64,000 nt of DNA from Listeria kieliensis. Its GTDB lineage: Bacteria; Bacillota; Bacilli; Lactobacillales; Listeriaceae. The notes under the pieces were generated by a model. That model made no database searches, was not told the DNA's origin, and saw only the letters and a list, made by a program, of their open reading frames with translations. Position 1 is the stretch's first letter; each line of letters starts with the position of its first letter. The translations under genes and the position numbers were made by a program. The stretch is taken from contig NZ_LARY01000001.1 of assembly GCF_003369925.1 (NCBI RefSeq), positions 62,001-126,000 of the forward strand, in the 5' to 3' direction. Below are positions 27,360-34,649 of this stretch, one piece after another.

Positions 27360-27527
27360 GTTTTAGAGCTATGTTATTCTGAATGGTTCCAAAACTGGCT
27401 CGGCTGTCGGCGACACTTTGGATTTGTTTTAGAGCTATGTTATTCTGAATGGTTCCAAAACTAAATGATTAAATATGAAATATTATCATCGGTTTTAGAG
27501 CTATGTTATTCTGAATGATCTAAAGTG
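27360..27527 (+). CRISPR. Type II-A-like CRISPR mini-array, 3 repeats and 2 spacers
   Basis: Repeats at 27360-27395, 27426-27461 and 27492-27527, each 36 bases, starting GTTTTAGAGCTATGTTATTC. The first two are identical. The third keeps the first 27 bases and is changed in the last nine to ten, as terminal repeats usually are. Spacers at 27396-27425 and 27462-27491 are both exactly 30 bases and unrelated. The start matches type II-A (Cas9) repeats of Listeria and streptococci. No cas gene and no matching anti-repeat (tracrRNA) was found in the window. Direction is set by the leader on the left and the degenerate repeat on the right. Confidence 0.92.
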
Positions 27528-27542
27528 AAAGCTGAATCTTTA

Positions 27543-27570
27543 TCCTACTCTTTTGAGTGGGTTGTTTTTA
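27543..27570 (+). terminator. Terminator after the CRISPR array
   Basis: CCTACTC and GAGTGGG around TTTT, then a T-rich run. The copy at 29771-29801 has a hairpin at the same place with different bases (CTCC/GGAG), so the structure may be conserved. Confidence 0.6.
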
Positions 27571-27697
27571 TACCCAAAGAATTAAAATTTGAATATTCTC
27601 TATATGATTCAAAAAAATAGAGAAACTACAGATTTTTGATCATTCGCGACAAGAATCAGACATTTCATTACATTTTTGGTTTTACAAAAACATTTCA

Positions 27698-27706
27698 TGC
27701 TATACT
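27698..27706 (+). promoter_or_regulatory. Extended -10 promoter before the secreted-protein gene
   Basis: TGC TATACT at 27698-27706, preceded by TTTTACAAAAACATTTCA. The same stretch with TGC TATCTA occurs at 29937-29945 in the second module. Confidence 0.55.
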
Positions 27707-27748
27707 CATGGTGCAATAAAACAAAAACAACGAAAAGAGGAATTCAGC

Positions 27749-28273
27749 ATGAAAAAAAGTGTTATAAAAAGTCTTATTGTAACTAGTTGTATGGGGTTAG
27801 CATTGAGTGTAGTAAGTCCTTCGGTATTGTCTGTAAAAGCAGCTAGGGAAGAAGAGAAAATGCTTCAACTAGATAAATCAGAAAAAAGAAAACTAGATAA
27901 AGCAATTGATTCTTTTAAAAAAGAAAACGAGGGTCTCGGCCTAAGTGATTTAGAACTGGCACAAAAGTTTGTAAGAGAAAACTCACAGCCAAAAAATTCT
28001 GTTCAATCTAGGGGAGTAGTCGGAATTGGTTTAAAAGGTTTAAGATATATAGGGTATATATTTAGAATTGGTGGAAAAGGGATATCAATTCTCGTAAGAC
28101 CCCTATCAAAATCAAAGGCGGCATTAGTTAGAAAATATAGTGCTAAAATTGCTAAAGCATGTGAAAAGGTTGAGAAAGCTACTAAATCCGCATTTAGAGC
28201 AAAATTGAAAGAACTGGGTATGCCGTCAGACGTTGCAAAAAATCTGACTGACATTGTCTTCATGCTATTGTAG
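27749..28273 (+). CDS. Secreted helical protein of unknown function (bacteriocin-like)
   Basis: 174 residues. Clear signal peptide at about 1-31 (MKKSVIKSLIVTSCMGLALS, ending VLSVKAA). The mature part has a charged helix (about 35-80), then a basic, glycine-rich amphipathic stretch (RGVVGIGLKGLRYIGYIFRI) and a Lys/Ala-rich helical end. ATG behind AAGAGGAA. The next gene is a four-helix membrane protein. A secreted cationic protein followed by a membrane protein is how many bacteriocin/immunity pairs look, but no known family was recognised. Base composition is AT-rich compared with the rnr block. Confidence 0.65.
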   Translation: MKKSVIKSLIVTSCMGLALSVVSPSVLSVKAAREEEKMLQLDKSEKRKLDKAIDSFKKENEGLGLSDLELAQKFVRENSQPKNSVQSRGVVGIGLKGLRYIGYIFRIGGKGISILVRPLSKSKAALVRKYSAKIAKACEKVEKATKSAFRAKLKELGMPSDVAKNLTDIVFMLL

Positions 28274-28295
28274 AATAATATTGGTGGATATATTT

Positions 28296-28739
28296 ATGAA
28301 AAAATTAGGTAATGTAATTTTTGTAACAGTTATAATGATTTTATTACTAATAATAGCAATTGTTCCTTTTATTGCTATTTATTATCTATTCATATATTCT
28401 TTGAATCATACACCTGGAATAACATATTTTACAAATAATCCTTTGGATAAAATTAGATTTGTTATTCTGTTTATTGTTTTTGGAGTGATATTGCTTGCTT
28501 TTTTTGAAGCCTTAGTAAATAGAGCAATAATCGTTAATAACATATGGAATAAAATGTTTAAATATACAGCTCTATTTTTACTAAACGTTATTTATGTTCA
28601 AGTATTTATCATTATAAGTACAGATATAGAAGCTAATCTAATTGGTGTATTTTTAATTACGGTTCTAATTTATTTGGTAGAGTTACTACTAAACCTGATG
28701 TTATACCTGTTAAAGCGAATTGATAAAAAAATAAGATAG
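28296..28739 (+). CDS. Four-helix membrane protein (candidate immunity protein)
   Basis: 147 residues from ATG 28296; the frame extends upstream to 28254 but that would overlap the previous gene and lacks a ribosome site. Hydrophobic segments at about 5-33, 47-68, 84-107 and 112-137 of the 147-residue product. It lies 22 bases after the secreted-protein gene. Self-immunity is an inference from position and topology only. Confidence 0.6.
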   Translation: MKKLGNVIFVTVIMILLLIIAIVPFIAIYYLFIYSLNHTPGITYFTNNPLDKIRFVILFIVFGVILLAFFEALVNRAIIVNNIWNKMFKYTALFLLNVIYVQVFIIISTDIEANLIGVFLITVLIYLVELLLNLMLYLLKRIDKKIR

Positions 28740-28912
28740 TAAATATAAGAGGTTTTTATGAGGCAGAGAAGGGGCAGGATTTAACAATGATCAGCCTTTA
28801 TTGTCCAGTGTAACAGATACAAAAGAAGAAGTATTCAGCTCTGCTTGTAACTTATTCATATACAACTGTCTACGTAGCAAGCCGCAATAAATGATGGGGG
28901 AGATTTATTAGA
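28740..28912. other. Short gap with no clear gene
   Basis: 173 bases with only broken frames. One open stretch (…EEVFSSACNLFIYNC…) could be debris. A GGGGGAG site just before 28913 belongs to the next gene. Confidence 0.3.
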
Positions 28913-29278
28913 ATGACGAAAAAATCTTGGTGGGTTTTCATCTTAGGCATTTTGATTGTTGTTGGTATTTTTTTATTACTAAGATGGGTGGATAATAGAG
29001 ATAATGTGGTTGGGATGGTCAAAGTAAATCAGACTGTTTATGTGGTGACTGAAGAGCCCGGTCAAAAAGAAAACGCATTGGAGAAAATCGGGAGTGTAAA
29101 AAAGAAAATTAAGCGCCATCAGATACCAGAAGAAGATTGGACATCAAATTCTCTAGATAAGGGTACAATCTTGTACGCAGTTAAAGGAGGAGACGAGGAG
29201 TTTCCTAGAAAAATTTATTACAAGCTGGATAGTAAATTTTATATTGCGACAGAAGCGGCAGATAATAACAAAAAATAA
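28913..29278 (+). CDS. Membrane-anchored small protein of unknown function
   Basis: 121 residues with one N-terminal membrane helix (about 5-25) and a soluble, Lys/Glu-rich outer domain containing VNQTVYVVTEEPGQKEN and GTILYAVKGGDEEFP. ATG behind GGGGGAG. No known family; it may be a surface or immunity-type protein of the same island. Confidence 0.6.
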   Translation: MTKKSWWVFILGILIVVGIFLLLRWVDNRDNVVGMVKVNQTVYVVTEEPGQKENALEKIGSVKKKIKRHQIPEEDWTSNSLDKGTILYAVKGGDEEFPRKIYYKLDSKFYIATEAADNNKK

Positions 29279-29351
29279 AAATCTTATAGTTGATGGTTAA
29301 TCGTACCTTGCTTGCAACAATAAGTTCATAAGTAGCGTGTTTTATGAGATA

Positions 29352-29391
29352 GAAAAAGAACTGTTGCGAATAATTTCAACGGTTCTTTTTC
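29352..29391 (+). terminator. Terminator
   Basis: AAAAAGAACTGTTG and CAACGGTTCTTTTT arms. Confidence 0.75.
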
Positions 29392-29654
29392 GATTTTACA
29401 ATTTGAACAGACTTAGCAACAGAGCTAATAATTTCATATTTTATTTTTTTGGAAGCACAAAACTTCGATAACTCAAGTTGAATGTGCTCTCTAAAATTTT
29501 AATAAGTTGAGAAGGTTGTTGTACGCTTTCAATACTGTTTTCTTTCATAAAAAGGTCTTAACTCGTCGGATATGAATAGAATAGTAGACTTGTTTTTTCT
29601 ACATTCAAGATTTATTATAGGAATATAAGGAATTTGTGATTTAATTAAAAAGGG

Positions 29655-29723
29655 ATCATCAGAATTGAAGTTCTGCTAGGGACGAGTGGTGCGATTACGA
29701 AATGTTGGAAAAACTTTCCGAGG
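29655..29723 (+). promoter_or_regulatory. CRISPR leader, copy 2
   Basis: Homologous to 27293-27359: ATCATCAG, CTAGGGACGAGTGGTGCGAT and GGAAAAACTTTCCGAG correspond along its full length. It abuts a single repeat. Confidence 0.75.
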
Positions 29724-29759
29724 TTTTAGAGCTATGTTATTCTGAATGATTTAAAATAA
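29724..29759 (+). repeat. Solitary CRISPR terminal repeat without spacers
   Basis: 36 bases starting GTTTTAGAGCTATGTTATTC and ending GAATGATTTAAAATA, like the degenerate third repeat of the array at 27492 (GAATGATCTAAAGTG). It has a leader but no spacer and no second repeat. This is a zero-spacer array. Confidence 0.85.
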
Positions 29760-29984
29760 GAACTAATCTTTTAATCTCCGCTTTTTTGGGTGGAGTATTT
29801 TTATGTCTAAATAATTGTTTTAAAAGAAGGAATATTCTTTATTAAATCTAAAAAACAGTAAAAACTATAGATTTTTAGTTATTCATGATCCCAAATAAAC
29901 TTTTCACGACTTTTTTCACTTTACAAAAACATTTTATGCTATCTAAATCGTTATAAAAAAAAGATACTGCAGGAGTTGTTTAGT

Positions 29985-30889
29985 ATGAAAAAAGAATAGT
30001 TGTTTTTTTAGTAATGGTATTAAGTCTTTTTCTAGGAGTAACAGAATATAGTTCTGCAGCTGCCGATGTAGATACATCCCAGCAAGATATTCATACGCTA
30101 TATGAAAAATCAATTAGTGAAGGAAAAGTGGACGGGAAAAAATATACTTATGCTGCATTTAAAGAAAATTATAACCTTTCTAAAAAAGATTATGAAACAT
30201 GGAAAGATAGTGTTGGTAAAGGACTTACATATGATCAATGGTTTGGCGAAGTCATGAATTATGGTGCGTTTCCAGATGGAGAAGGACATTCTCCTTCAGA
30301 GAAGAAAACAAGTGATTTACTTCGAGGCAGTCAAACATCAAATGGAAATAGGCTGAAAAATACCATTCGAAAAGGTGATATTTTGATTATTTCAAGTGGT
30401 GGATTTGGGCATGCTGCAATTGCAACGAGTGATAATTATATTCTTGAAATGACTGGCGGAGGGAATATTTGGAATTGGTCGGTTAGTGGAATTTCAAATA
30501 ATAATAATCAATTTAATAAAAATAACTGGATTTTTGGTGGGAAGGAACAGGGAAGAAACTCAAGTCGACATATTAGTAACTGGATACAAGTTTGGCGAAT
30601 GCAAAATAAAAGTATAGCGAATAAATGTGCCAACTATGCAGATGCAACATTTTGGAATAGTTCACATGGTTATAAAAAAAATAGGCATATCAACTACCGC
30701 TTAAGTTCTGCGACAACCACAAAGAATCCAAATTATTGTTCTAAACTGGTTTTTCAAGCATATTACTATGGAAGCGGGAGTGCTTCGGTTATTCAGCCTT
30801 CGATGGCAGGGCTATCTTTTGTAAGTCCGGGTGCTTTACCCAATGTATTTACTAGCAAATATAGACCGCGAAAAATAGGTACTTATTAA
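29985..30889 (+). pseudogene. Secreted permuted NlpC/P60-like (YiiX-type) hydrolase with frameshifted start
   Basis: The natural start is the ATG at 29985 behind AGGAG, but six A after it lead to TAG at 29997. With seven A, as in the related start at 27749, it would read MKKRIVVFLVMVLSLFLGVT, a good signal peptide ending near SSAAA. The long frame is open from 30014. The mature part (about 260 residues) contains GDILIISSGGFGHAAIATSD with the His, and NYCSKLVFQAYY with the Cys about 120 residues later. This H-before-C order marks permuted papain-like NlpC/P60 enzymes. Probable cell-wall or lipid-linked hydrolase. Without the first ten codons, the ATG at 30014 gives a weaker export signal. Confidence 0.72.
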
Positions 30890-30909
30890 TTTAATGGAGT
30901 GTGGTTATC

Positions 30910-31374
30910 GTGAAACGATGGAAAGTTGTCTTTTTAGTAGTTCTTATTTTAATTATCGGTGGAGTGGTAGGATATAAGGGATATATTTATTTTAAGACAA
31001 AGCAAGCTAATCATCAGATAGATCAAGCTATTCATAAAATAGGAATACCTAAAAATGAGATTATTGTTATAGAAAACCCCAAATATAACGCTGAAGTATT
31101 CGGAAATGAATGGTTTACTAAGGAGATTACGACTAAAAAAGATTATCAAACATGGAAAAATATGGTGAGAACTAAGCATGAATTTTTAAATGGGAAAAAA
31201 CTAACAAGTGAGAATAAAAACAAATTAAATTTTGCTAGTAATTGTGAATTAACATATTCGTTTACTTATCAATCAGCGAATAAATCGGTTGATGCTGACA
31301 GTGCATATGGTGATAATTCTGCTACAAAGGAACAAGAGAATGCTTATTTTGCGTATAAAGTATCAGAAAAATAA
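30910..31374 (+). CDS. Membrane-anchored protein, DUF3139-like
   Basis: 154 residues from GTG 30910 (GGAG ten bases upstream). One N-terminal helix (about 5-25), then a KTKQANHQIDQAIHKIGI helix and a beta-rich end (ELTYSFTYQ). It resembles DUF3139 small anchored proteins. It follows the NlpC/P60-like gene by about 20 bases and probably shares its transcript. Function unknown; an immunity role is possible. Confidence 0.55.
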   Translation: MKRWKVVFLVVLILIIGGVVGYKGYIYFKTKQANHQIDQAIHKIGIPKNEIIVIENPKYNAEVFGNEWFTKEITTKKDYQTWKNMVRTKHEFLNGKKLTSENKNKLNFASNCELTYSFTYQSANKSVDADSAYGDNSATKEQENAYFAYKVSEK

Positions 31375-31427
31375 TTAATTTAAAGCCTGTATGAGAGCAA
31401 TCTAAGCTAAAGTTCTAACAAAAGTGA

Positions 31428-31466
31428 AATGATCTCCCAAGTGTTAGTTTGTGGTCTAACTTTTGG
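31428..31466 (+). terminator. Terminator-like hairpin
   Basis: GATCTCCCAAGTGTTAG pairs imperfectly with CTAACTTTTGGGGATC; a short T stretch follows. Confidence 0.5.
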
Positions 31467-31539
31467 GGATCAGCTCATTTTTAGATGAGATATTTTTGTA
31501 TACGCGCCAATAAAAAATTTGCGAATTGTTAACACTTAG

Positions 31540-31707
31540 CTCTTCGTGACTATGATAGCATTAAGAATTATAATTACTGTTGATATGAATTTAAAAGTCG
31601 GACAGATTGTTGATGGGTATGGAAGCTCTGTAGGTAGGTTTACGAACCCAGTCGAAATAAGAAGTGCGTATAATAGTGTTACTCCCAATACAACTAAGAT
31701 AGTTTAA
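31540..31707 (+). pseudogene. Remnant of a TNT-like toxin C terminus
   Basis: Open from 31540 to TAA at 31705. DMNLKVGQIVDGYGSSVGRF resembles the VGQ..DRYG...GRF region of TNT (tuberculosis-necrotising-toxin-like NAD glycohydrolase) domains. Just upstream, RDYDSIKNYNY in another frame continues the same theme, so a frameshift separates them. The rest of the toxin is gone. Confidence 0.42.
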
Positions 31708-31729
31708 AAGAAAAGGTGGCGGATACATC

Positions 31730-31837
31730 ATGAAAAAAATTAATTTAAAGGTAGCTACTGATTGCATTTGTTTGTTTTCTCGACGAGAGTGTAACCTAGG
31801 AATATCAGTAACTACTGAAGGTGATTATTATGAATGA
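31730..31837 (+). CDS. 35-residue cysteine-containing peptide upstream of an immunity gene
   Basis: ATG 31730 behind AAGGTGG, stop TGA at 31835-31837, overlapping the next gene by eight bases. It has three cysteines (TDCICLF and RRECNLG). There is no double-glycine leader and no YGNGV box, so it is not a standard class IIa bacteriocin. It may be a leader peptide for coupling translation of the immunity gene, or a small bacteriocin remnant. Confidence 0.35.
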   Translation: MKKINLKVATDCICLFSRRECNLGISVTTEGDYYE

Positions 31838-32123
31838 AAAGGAAACCAAGATTTTTCATTATATTAGTGAGGCCTATTCAGATAAAAAAATTCAAAGTAA
31901 TACTGAATTGGCTGGGCTGCTTTTAAAGTATGCGAAAATGCTGGAAGAGGGGGCGGAACATAAACTCGTTTGTGTGAAACTTAGTAATGCGATTTCCCGG
32001 TACTTAGTGACGCATAAGCTGCAATCACCAGAAGCGCTGACGAAACTCTTTGATCGGATTCAACCTGAAGCTCAGGAATACCGCGCGGAAATGTCCGTAA
32101 ATACTTGGTTAAATATTTTTTGA
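31830..32123 (+). CDS. Enterocin A-type bacteriocin immunity protein
   Basis: 97 residues from ATG 31830 (GAAGGTGA just upstream; a GTG at 31821 is possible). Four-helix layout with LAGLLLKYAKMLEEGAEHKLVCVKLSNAISRYL, typical of EntA-type immunity proteins, which protect against class IIa bacteriocins by binding the mannose PTS-bacteriocin complex. No intact bacteriocin gene lies next to it, so it may protect against competitors. Confidence 0.8.
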   Translation: MNEKETKIFHYISEAYSDKKIQSNTELAGLLLKYAKMLEEGAEHKLVCVKLSNAISRYLVTHKLQSPEALTKLFDRIQPEAQEYRAEMSVNTWLNIF

Positions 32124-32194
32124 AAAAAAGTTTGTGATGTCGCTTGTTCTATATGTTTTTTCTGTCAATTGATTTCTATTTGTCCGTGGATTTT

Positions 32195-32240
32195 AAAAGC
32201 CGGATTTCTAACGCTTTCGTTAGAAACCCGGCTTTGTTTT
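32195..32240. terminator. Bidirectional terminator
   Basis: AAAAGCCGGATTTCTAACG pairs with CGTTAGAAACCCGGCTTT, followed by T. It serves the immunity gene on the plus strand and the DUF4176 gene on the minus strand. Confidence 0.85.
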
Positions 32241-32525
32241 TTATTGAATTCGGTATTGCGTGAAGCTGTTTGTTTTTTTCCATTCGGATACTAATTCTTT
32301 GTATCGCAACTCTTCTTCATCGGAATAGCCAAGTGCAATCACTCGATCAATGTTTTCTTCGTTGAAAAAGAGCGATTCTTTCGGATTTATGCCTTCAGGA
32401 TAAAGGCAACCAGCATAGTCAAAAAAGGCTTCTTCGCCATCTTTTTCGATTGTTTGACCACGACCGATAATCATGATTTTTTTATTGCCTTCTTTTAAGT
32501 AAATGATTGTTCCGAGTTCTAACAT
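32241..32525 (-). CDS. DUF4176 protein of the type VII locus
   Basis: 94 residues. LGTIIYLKEGNKKIMIIGRG at the start and YDYAGCLYPEG-like FDYAGCLYPEGI in the middle are DUF4176 signatures. These small proteins are common in Listeria and Enterococcus type VII loci. AAAAGGAG ribosome site. It follows the LXG gene by about 100 bases. It may be a secretion accessory or an immunity-type protein. Confidence 0.75.
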   Translation of the reverse strand: MLELGTIIYLKEGNKKIMIIGRGQTIEKDGEEAFFDYAGCLYPEGINPKESLFFNEENIDRVIALGYSDEEELRYKELVSEWKKTNSFTQYRIQ

Positions 32526-32621
32526 AGCGTTTCTCCTTTTTAAAATTGGATTTTCTTATACATGTTTACTCGTTTGAGTGAGCTGCTTTATTTTTCTTCA
32601 TTATCGTGAAATAGTTAATTA

Positions 32622-33806
32622 CTATCTGGCTGGTTCAAATGGCTTGGAAAAGCGGAATTTCTCCCAATGCCCAGGGACACCTTGACCAACTTCATCATGC
32701 TTCCATTCGCCAAAACTATTTTGCTGACCAATGTCTGCAACTATTGAGATCCCAACGTGAAAAGATAAGGGAGAATGTTTGGTGAACAAGCCGGCAATGA
32801 CTGCTCCGCTACCTGCAAGACCAACATCATACGCGATTCCTTGACCAATATTTGTTCCCTCGGATAAATAAGTTTTGCTCATTTTGGCTGCGATTATGGA
32901 AGCTTTACTGTGCTTCGTGATTTTTCCCAAGTTTCTTTGAAAATGAATGGATTCAGCTTCTGCCGTTCTAGCGTTTATAAATTTTCCGGAGCGGTTCAGC
33001 GCTACTAGTAGTAATTCATTTTTAGGGTCAGCGGCAACCGCTACTTGATTTTCTCGTAAATGAGCCAGTATCGACTCAGGCAGTTGGCTACTAGGATTTT
33101 GTCCGAGATAGTTGTTTAATTGTCGCAGATCTTGTTTAGTTAAATTCGGGATTCTTTTCGCAATCGTCTCGATTTCTGCTTTCGAAACCGTATTAAGTTG
33201 ACTCAATTTATTTAGCCAACTTGTCGAGGCGCTAGGTGCAGGTGTGAAAGTTTGCGTTTTTACGTTATAAGTCCCGTTATTTAAATAAGCAATACCAGCT
33301 GCCACTTGTTCTAGTAATTGGTTAGCAAAGCTGTAAATTTGAGCGCAACTAAAATTAAAATCATGGAGCTTTTGGATTTGTTCAATGATTTTTTGAGTAT
33401 GTAGAAGCGGATTTTGAGAACTAGCTGTGTAAGCTTGATTGTTTGACTGGGCTTCATTTAAATAATTCGATAGGGAATTCATTTGTACAGCTAAAGCTTG
33501 CAAGTGATCTTCATCTATTCGAGCCCCTTCCGAGGTGTCTACTTGTAGCACAAATTGTTGCTTGAAAATTTGATTTGCTTCGAGAATCGCTTCGTTTGCG
33601 GCGATAATCCCTCTAACGATGGGCAAGTGATAGTCCAGAAAATGTGTTTTCATTCGTTCGTAAGCTTGACCGCTTAATTCATCTGCTTGCCCCAAGTCTA
33701 TTATGGAAGCTTCTAGTCGATGATTAGCGGCATTTTTTTGTTTTAAAATGACATCGATGCTTTTGATTTGCGTGTTAATCTCGGTCATGTCAATTTTTAA
33801 TCCCAT
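32622..33806 (-). CDS. LXG-domain type VII toxin with unassigned C terminus
   Basis: 394 residues. Residues ~1-200 are the helical LXG targeting domain (LIKIDMTEINTQIKS-like start, AYERMKTHFLDYHLPIVRG). A linker with RIPNLTKQDLRQLNNYL-type helices leads to a C-terminal ~130 residues with NIGQGIAYDVGLAGSGAVIA and a His/Trp-rich end (GEWKHDEVGQGVPGHWEKF). This end does not match a toxin domain I know. Overlaps the DUF3958-like gene by one base. GGGAGGAC ribosome site. Confidence 0.78.
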   Translation of the reverse strand: MGLKIDMTEINTQIKSIDVILKQKNAANHRLEASIIDLGQADELSGQAYERMKTHFLDYHLPIVRGIIAANEAILEANQIFKQQFVLQVDTSEGARIDEDHLQALAVQMNSLSNYLNEAQSNNQAYTASSQNPLLHTQKIIEQIQKLHDFNFSCAQIYSFANQLLEQVAAGIAYLNNGTYNVKTQTFTPAPSASTSWLNKLSQLNTVSKAEIETIAKRIPNLTKQDLRQLNNYLGQNPSSQLPESILAHLRENQVAVAADPKNELLLVALNRSGKFINARTAEAESIHFQRNLGKITKHSKASIIAAKMSKTYLSEGTNIGQGIAYDVGLAGSGAVIAGLFTKHSPLSFHVGISIVADIGQQNSFGEWKHDEVGQGVPGHWEKFRFSKPFEPAR

Positions 33807-34174
33807 TATTTTTTGTCCTCCCTTGCTGTTTCTCTGTAGTTGTTTTCTAGTTCCAGAACACGACGTTCTGCTTCTTTTTTTTCTCTTTGCATCTCGTCGT
33901 AACGGTCGTAGAAACTTTCATTCATTTTTTTCTCTTCTTGAAAAATAGCATCCTGAGATTCAATCAAGAATTGCTGAGCGCTATCCCCTTGCCAACACGC
34001 GTTCAGTTCATCAAGTAATTGTTTGCTGCGGTTTAGCAACTGAACATGATTTTCTTGCGCTTCTTTTAAGTTTTCCATCTCTTTCTTGTGCTTTTCATAG
34101 TCTTCTTCGGCTGTTTGTAACTGGTAGCGAATTCTTTGTAAATTTTCGTAGGTATTCTCCGACCGCGAATTCAA
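33806..34174 (-). CDS. DUF3958-like coiled-coil partner
   Basis: 122 residues, TTG start behind AAGGGGGA, nearly all charged helix (QTAEEDYEKHKKEMENLKEA). Same position and type as the gene at 10356-10709. Likely binds the LXG domain before export. Confidence 0.7.
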   Translation of the reverse strand: MNSRSENTYENLQRIRYQLQTAEEDYEKHKKEMENLKEAQENHVQLLNRSKQLLDELNACWQGDSAQQFLIESQDAIFQEEKKMNESFYDRYDEMQREKKEAERRVLELENNYRETAREDKK

Positions 34175-34185
34175 AAAAATCCCCC

Positions 34186-34467
34186 TTATTTCATTCGTGG
34201 TGTTTCAGAAGCGAGCGCTTGATCTTGCTCAGAAAAGCTTGTGGCCGTTGCGCGAATTTTTTCAATGCTTTCCTGCAAATGATTGGCGTATTGTTCTGTG
34301 TAAAGCAAACTGTTGCTAAATGCTTTTTTCATTTCCTGAGCGGGAACCACAGTCGAAAACTCTCCGATCGCAAAAAGCTGGCTCGTATGTTGGATTTCAT
34401 CACAAGCTTCCTGCAACTTCCCCGTAAGTTGTTCTGCCGCAGTCAAACTCGACTTAATTTCACTCAT
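34186..34467 (-). CDS. Small ESX-associated protein (TIGR04197-type), second copy
   Basis: 93 residues from ATG 34467, chosen because AAAGGCGGCG lies just before it. Helical, with LTAAEQLTGKLQEACDEI and a C-terminal SFSEQDQALASE. Counterpart of 10066-10359; first gene of the second LXG cassette. No EsxA-like gene is beside this copy. Confidence 0.7.
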   Translation of the reverse strand: MSEIKSSLTAAEQLTGKLQEACDEIQHTSQLFAIGEFSTVVPAQEMKKAFSNSLLYTEQYANHLQESIEKIRATATSFSEQDQALASETPRMK

Positions 34468-34610
34468 TTTTTCGCCGCCTTTCAGTTTACAATGTGCTTT
34501 CATCTAAAAAGTATACCATAACTGAATTCACGGAAAACATGGATTTTTAGTAAATGAAAATCAAAAATTGGCGTTATTTGCTTTTTTTAGTGTGTAAGTC
34601 TTACAAATTT

Positions 34611-34649
34611 AAAACAACCCGAACTAAGTTTTTCAGAACGAGTTGTTTT
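34611..34649 (-). terminator. Terminator at the end of the histidine-kinase gene
   Basis: AAAACAAC and GTTGTTTT arms with inner pairs, overlapping the last codons of the kinase. Confidence 0.65.

Noticed and set aside
27360-27527. rliB-type Listeria orphan CRISPR
   Set aside because: The rliB repeat is 29 bases with a different sequence. This repeat is 36 bases and of the Cas9 type.
29441-29548. 35-codon minus-strand frame starting MKENSIESVQ
   Set aside because: No ribosome site, no context and AT-rich. Possibly debris, but not enough to call.
31730-31837. Class IIa bacteriocin
   Set aside because: No YGNGV box and no double-glycine leader, so the 35-residue peptide is not called a bacteriocin.
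26706-34503. Integrative element inserted at the ssrA 3' end
   Set aside because: No integrase gene and no second copy of the ssrA 3' end was found downstream in the window. The location is suggestive only.
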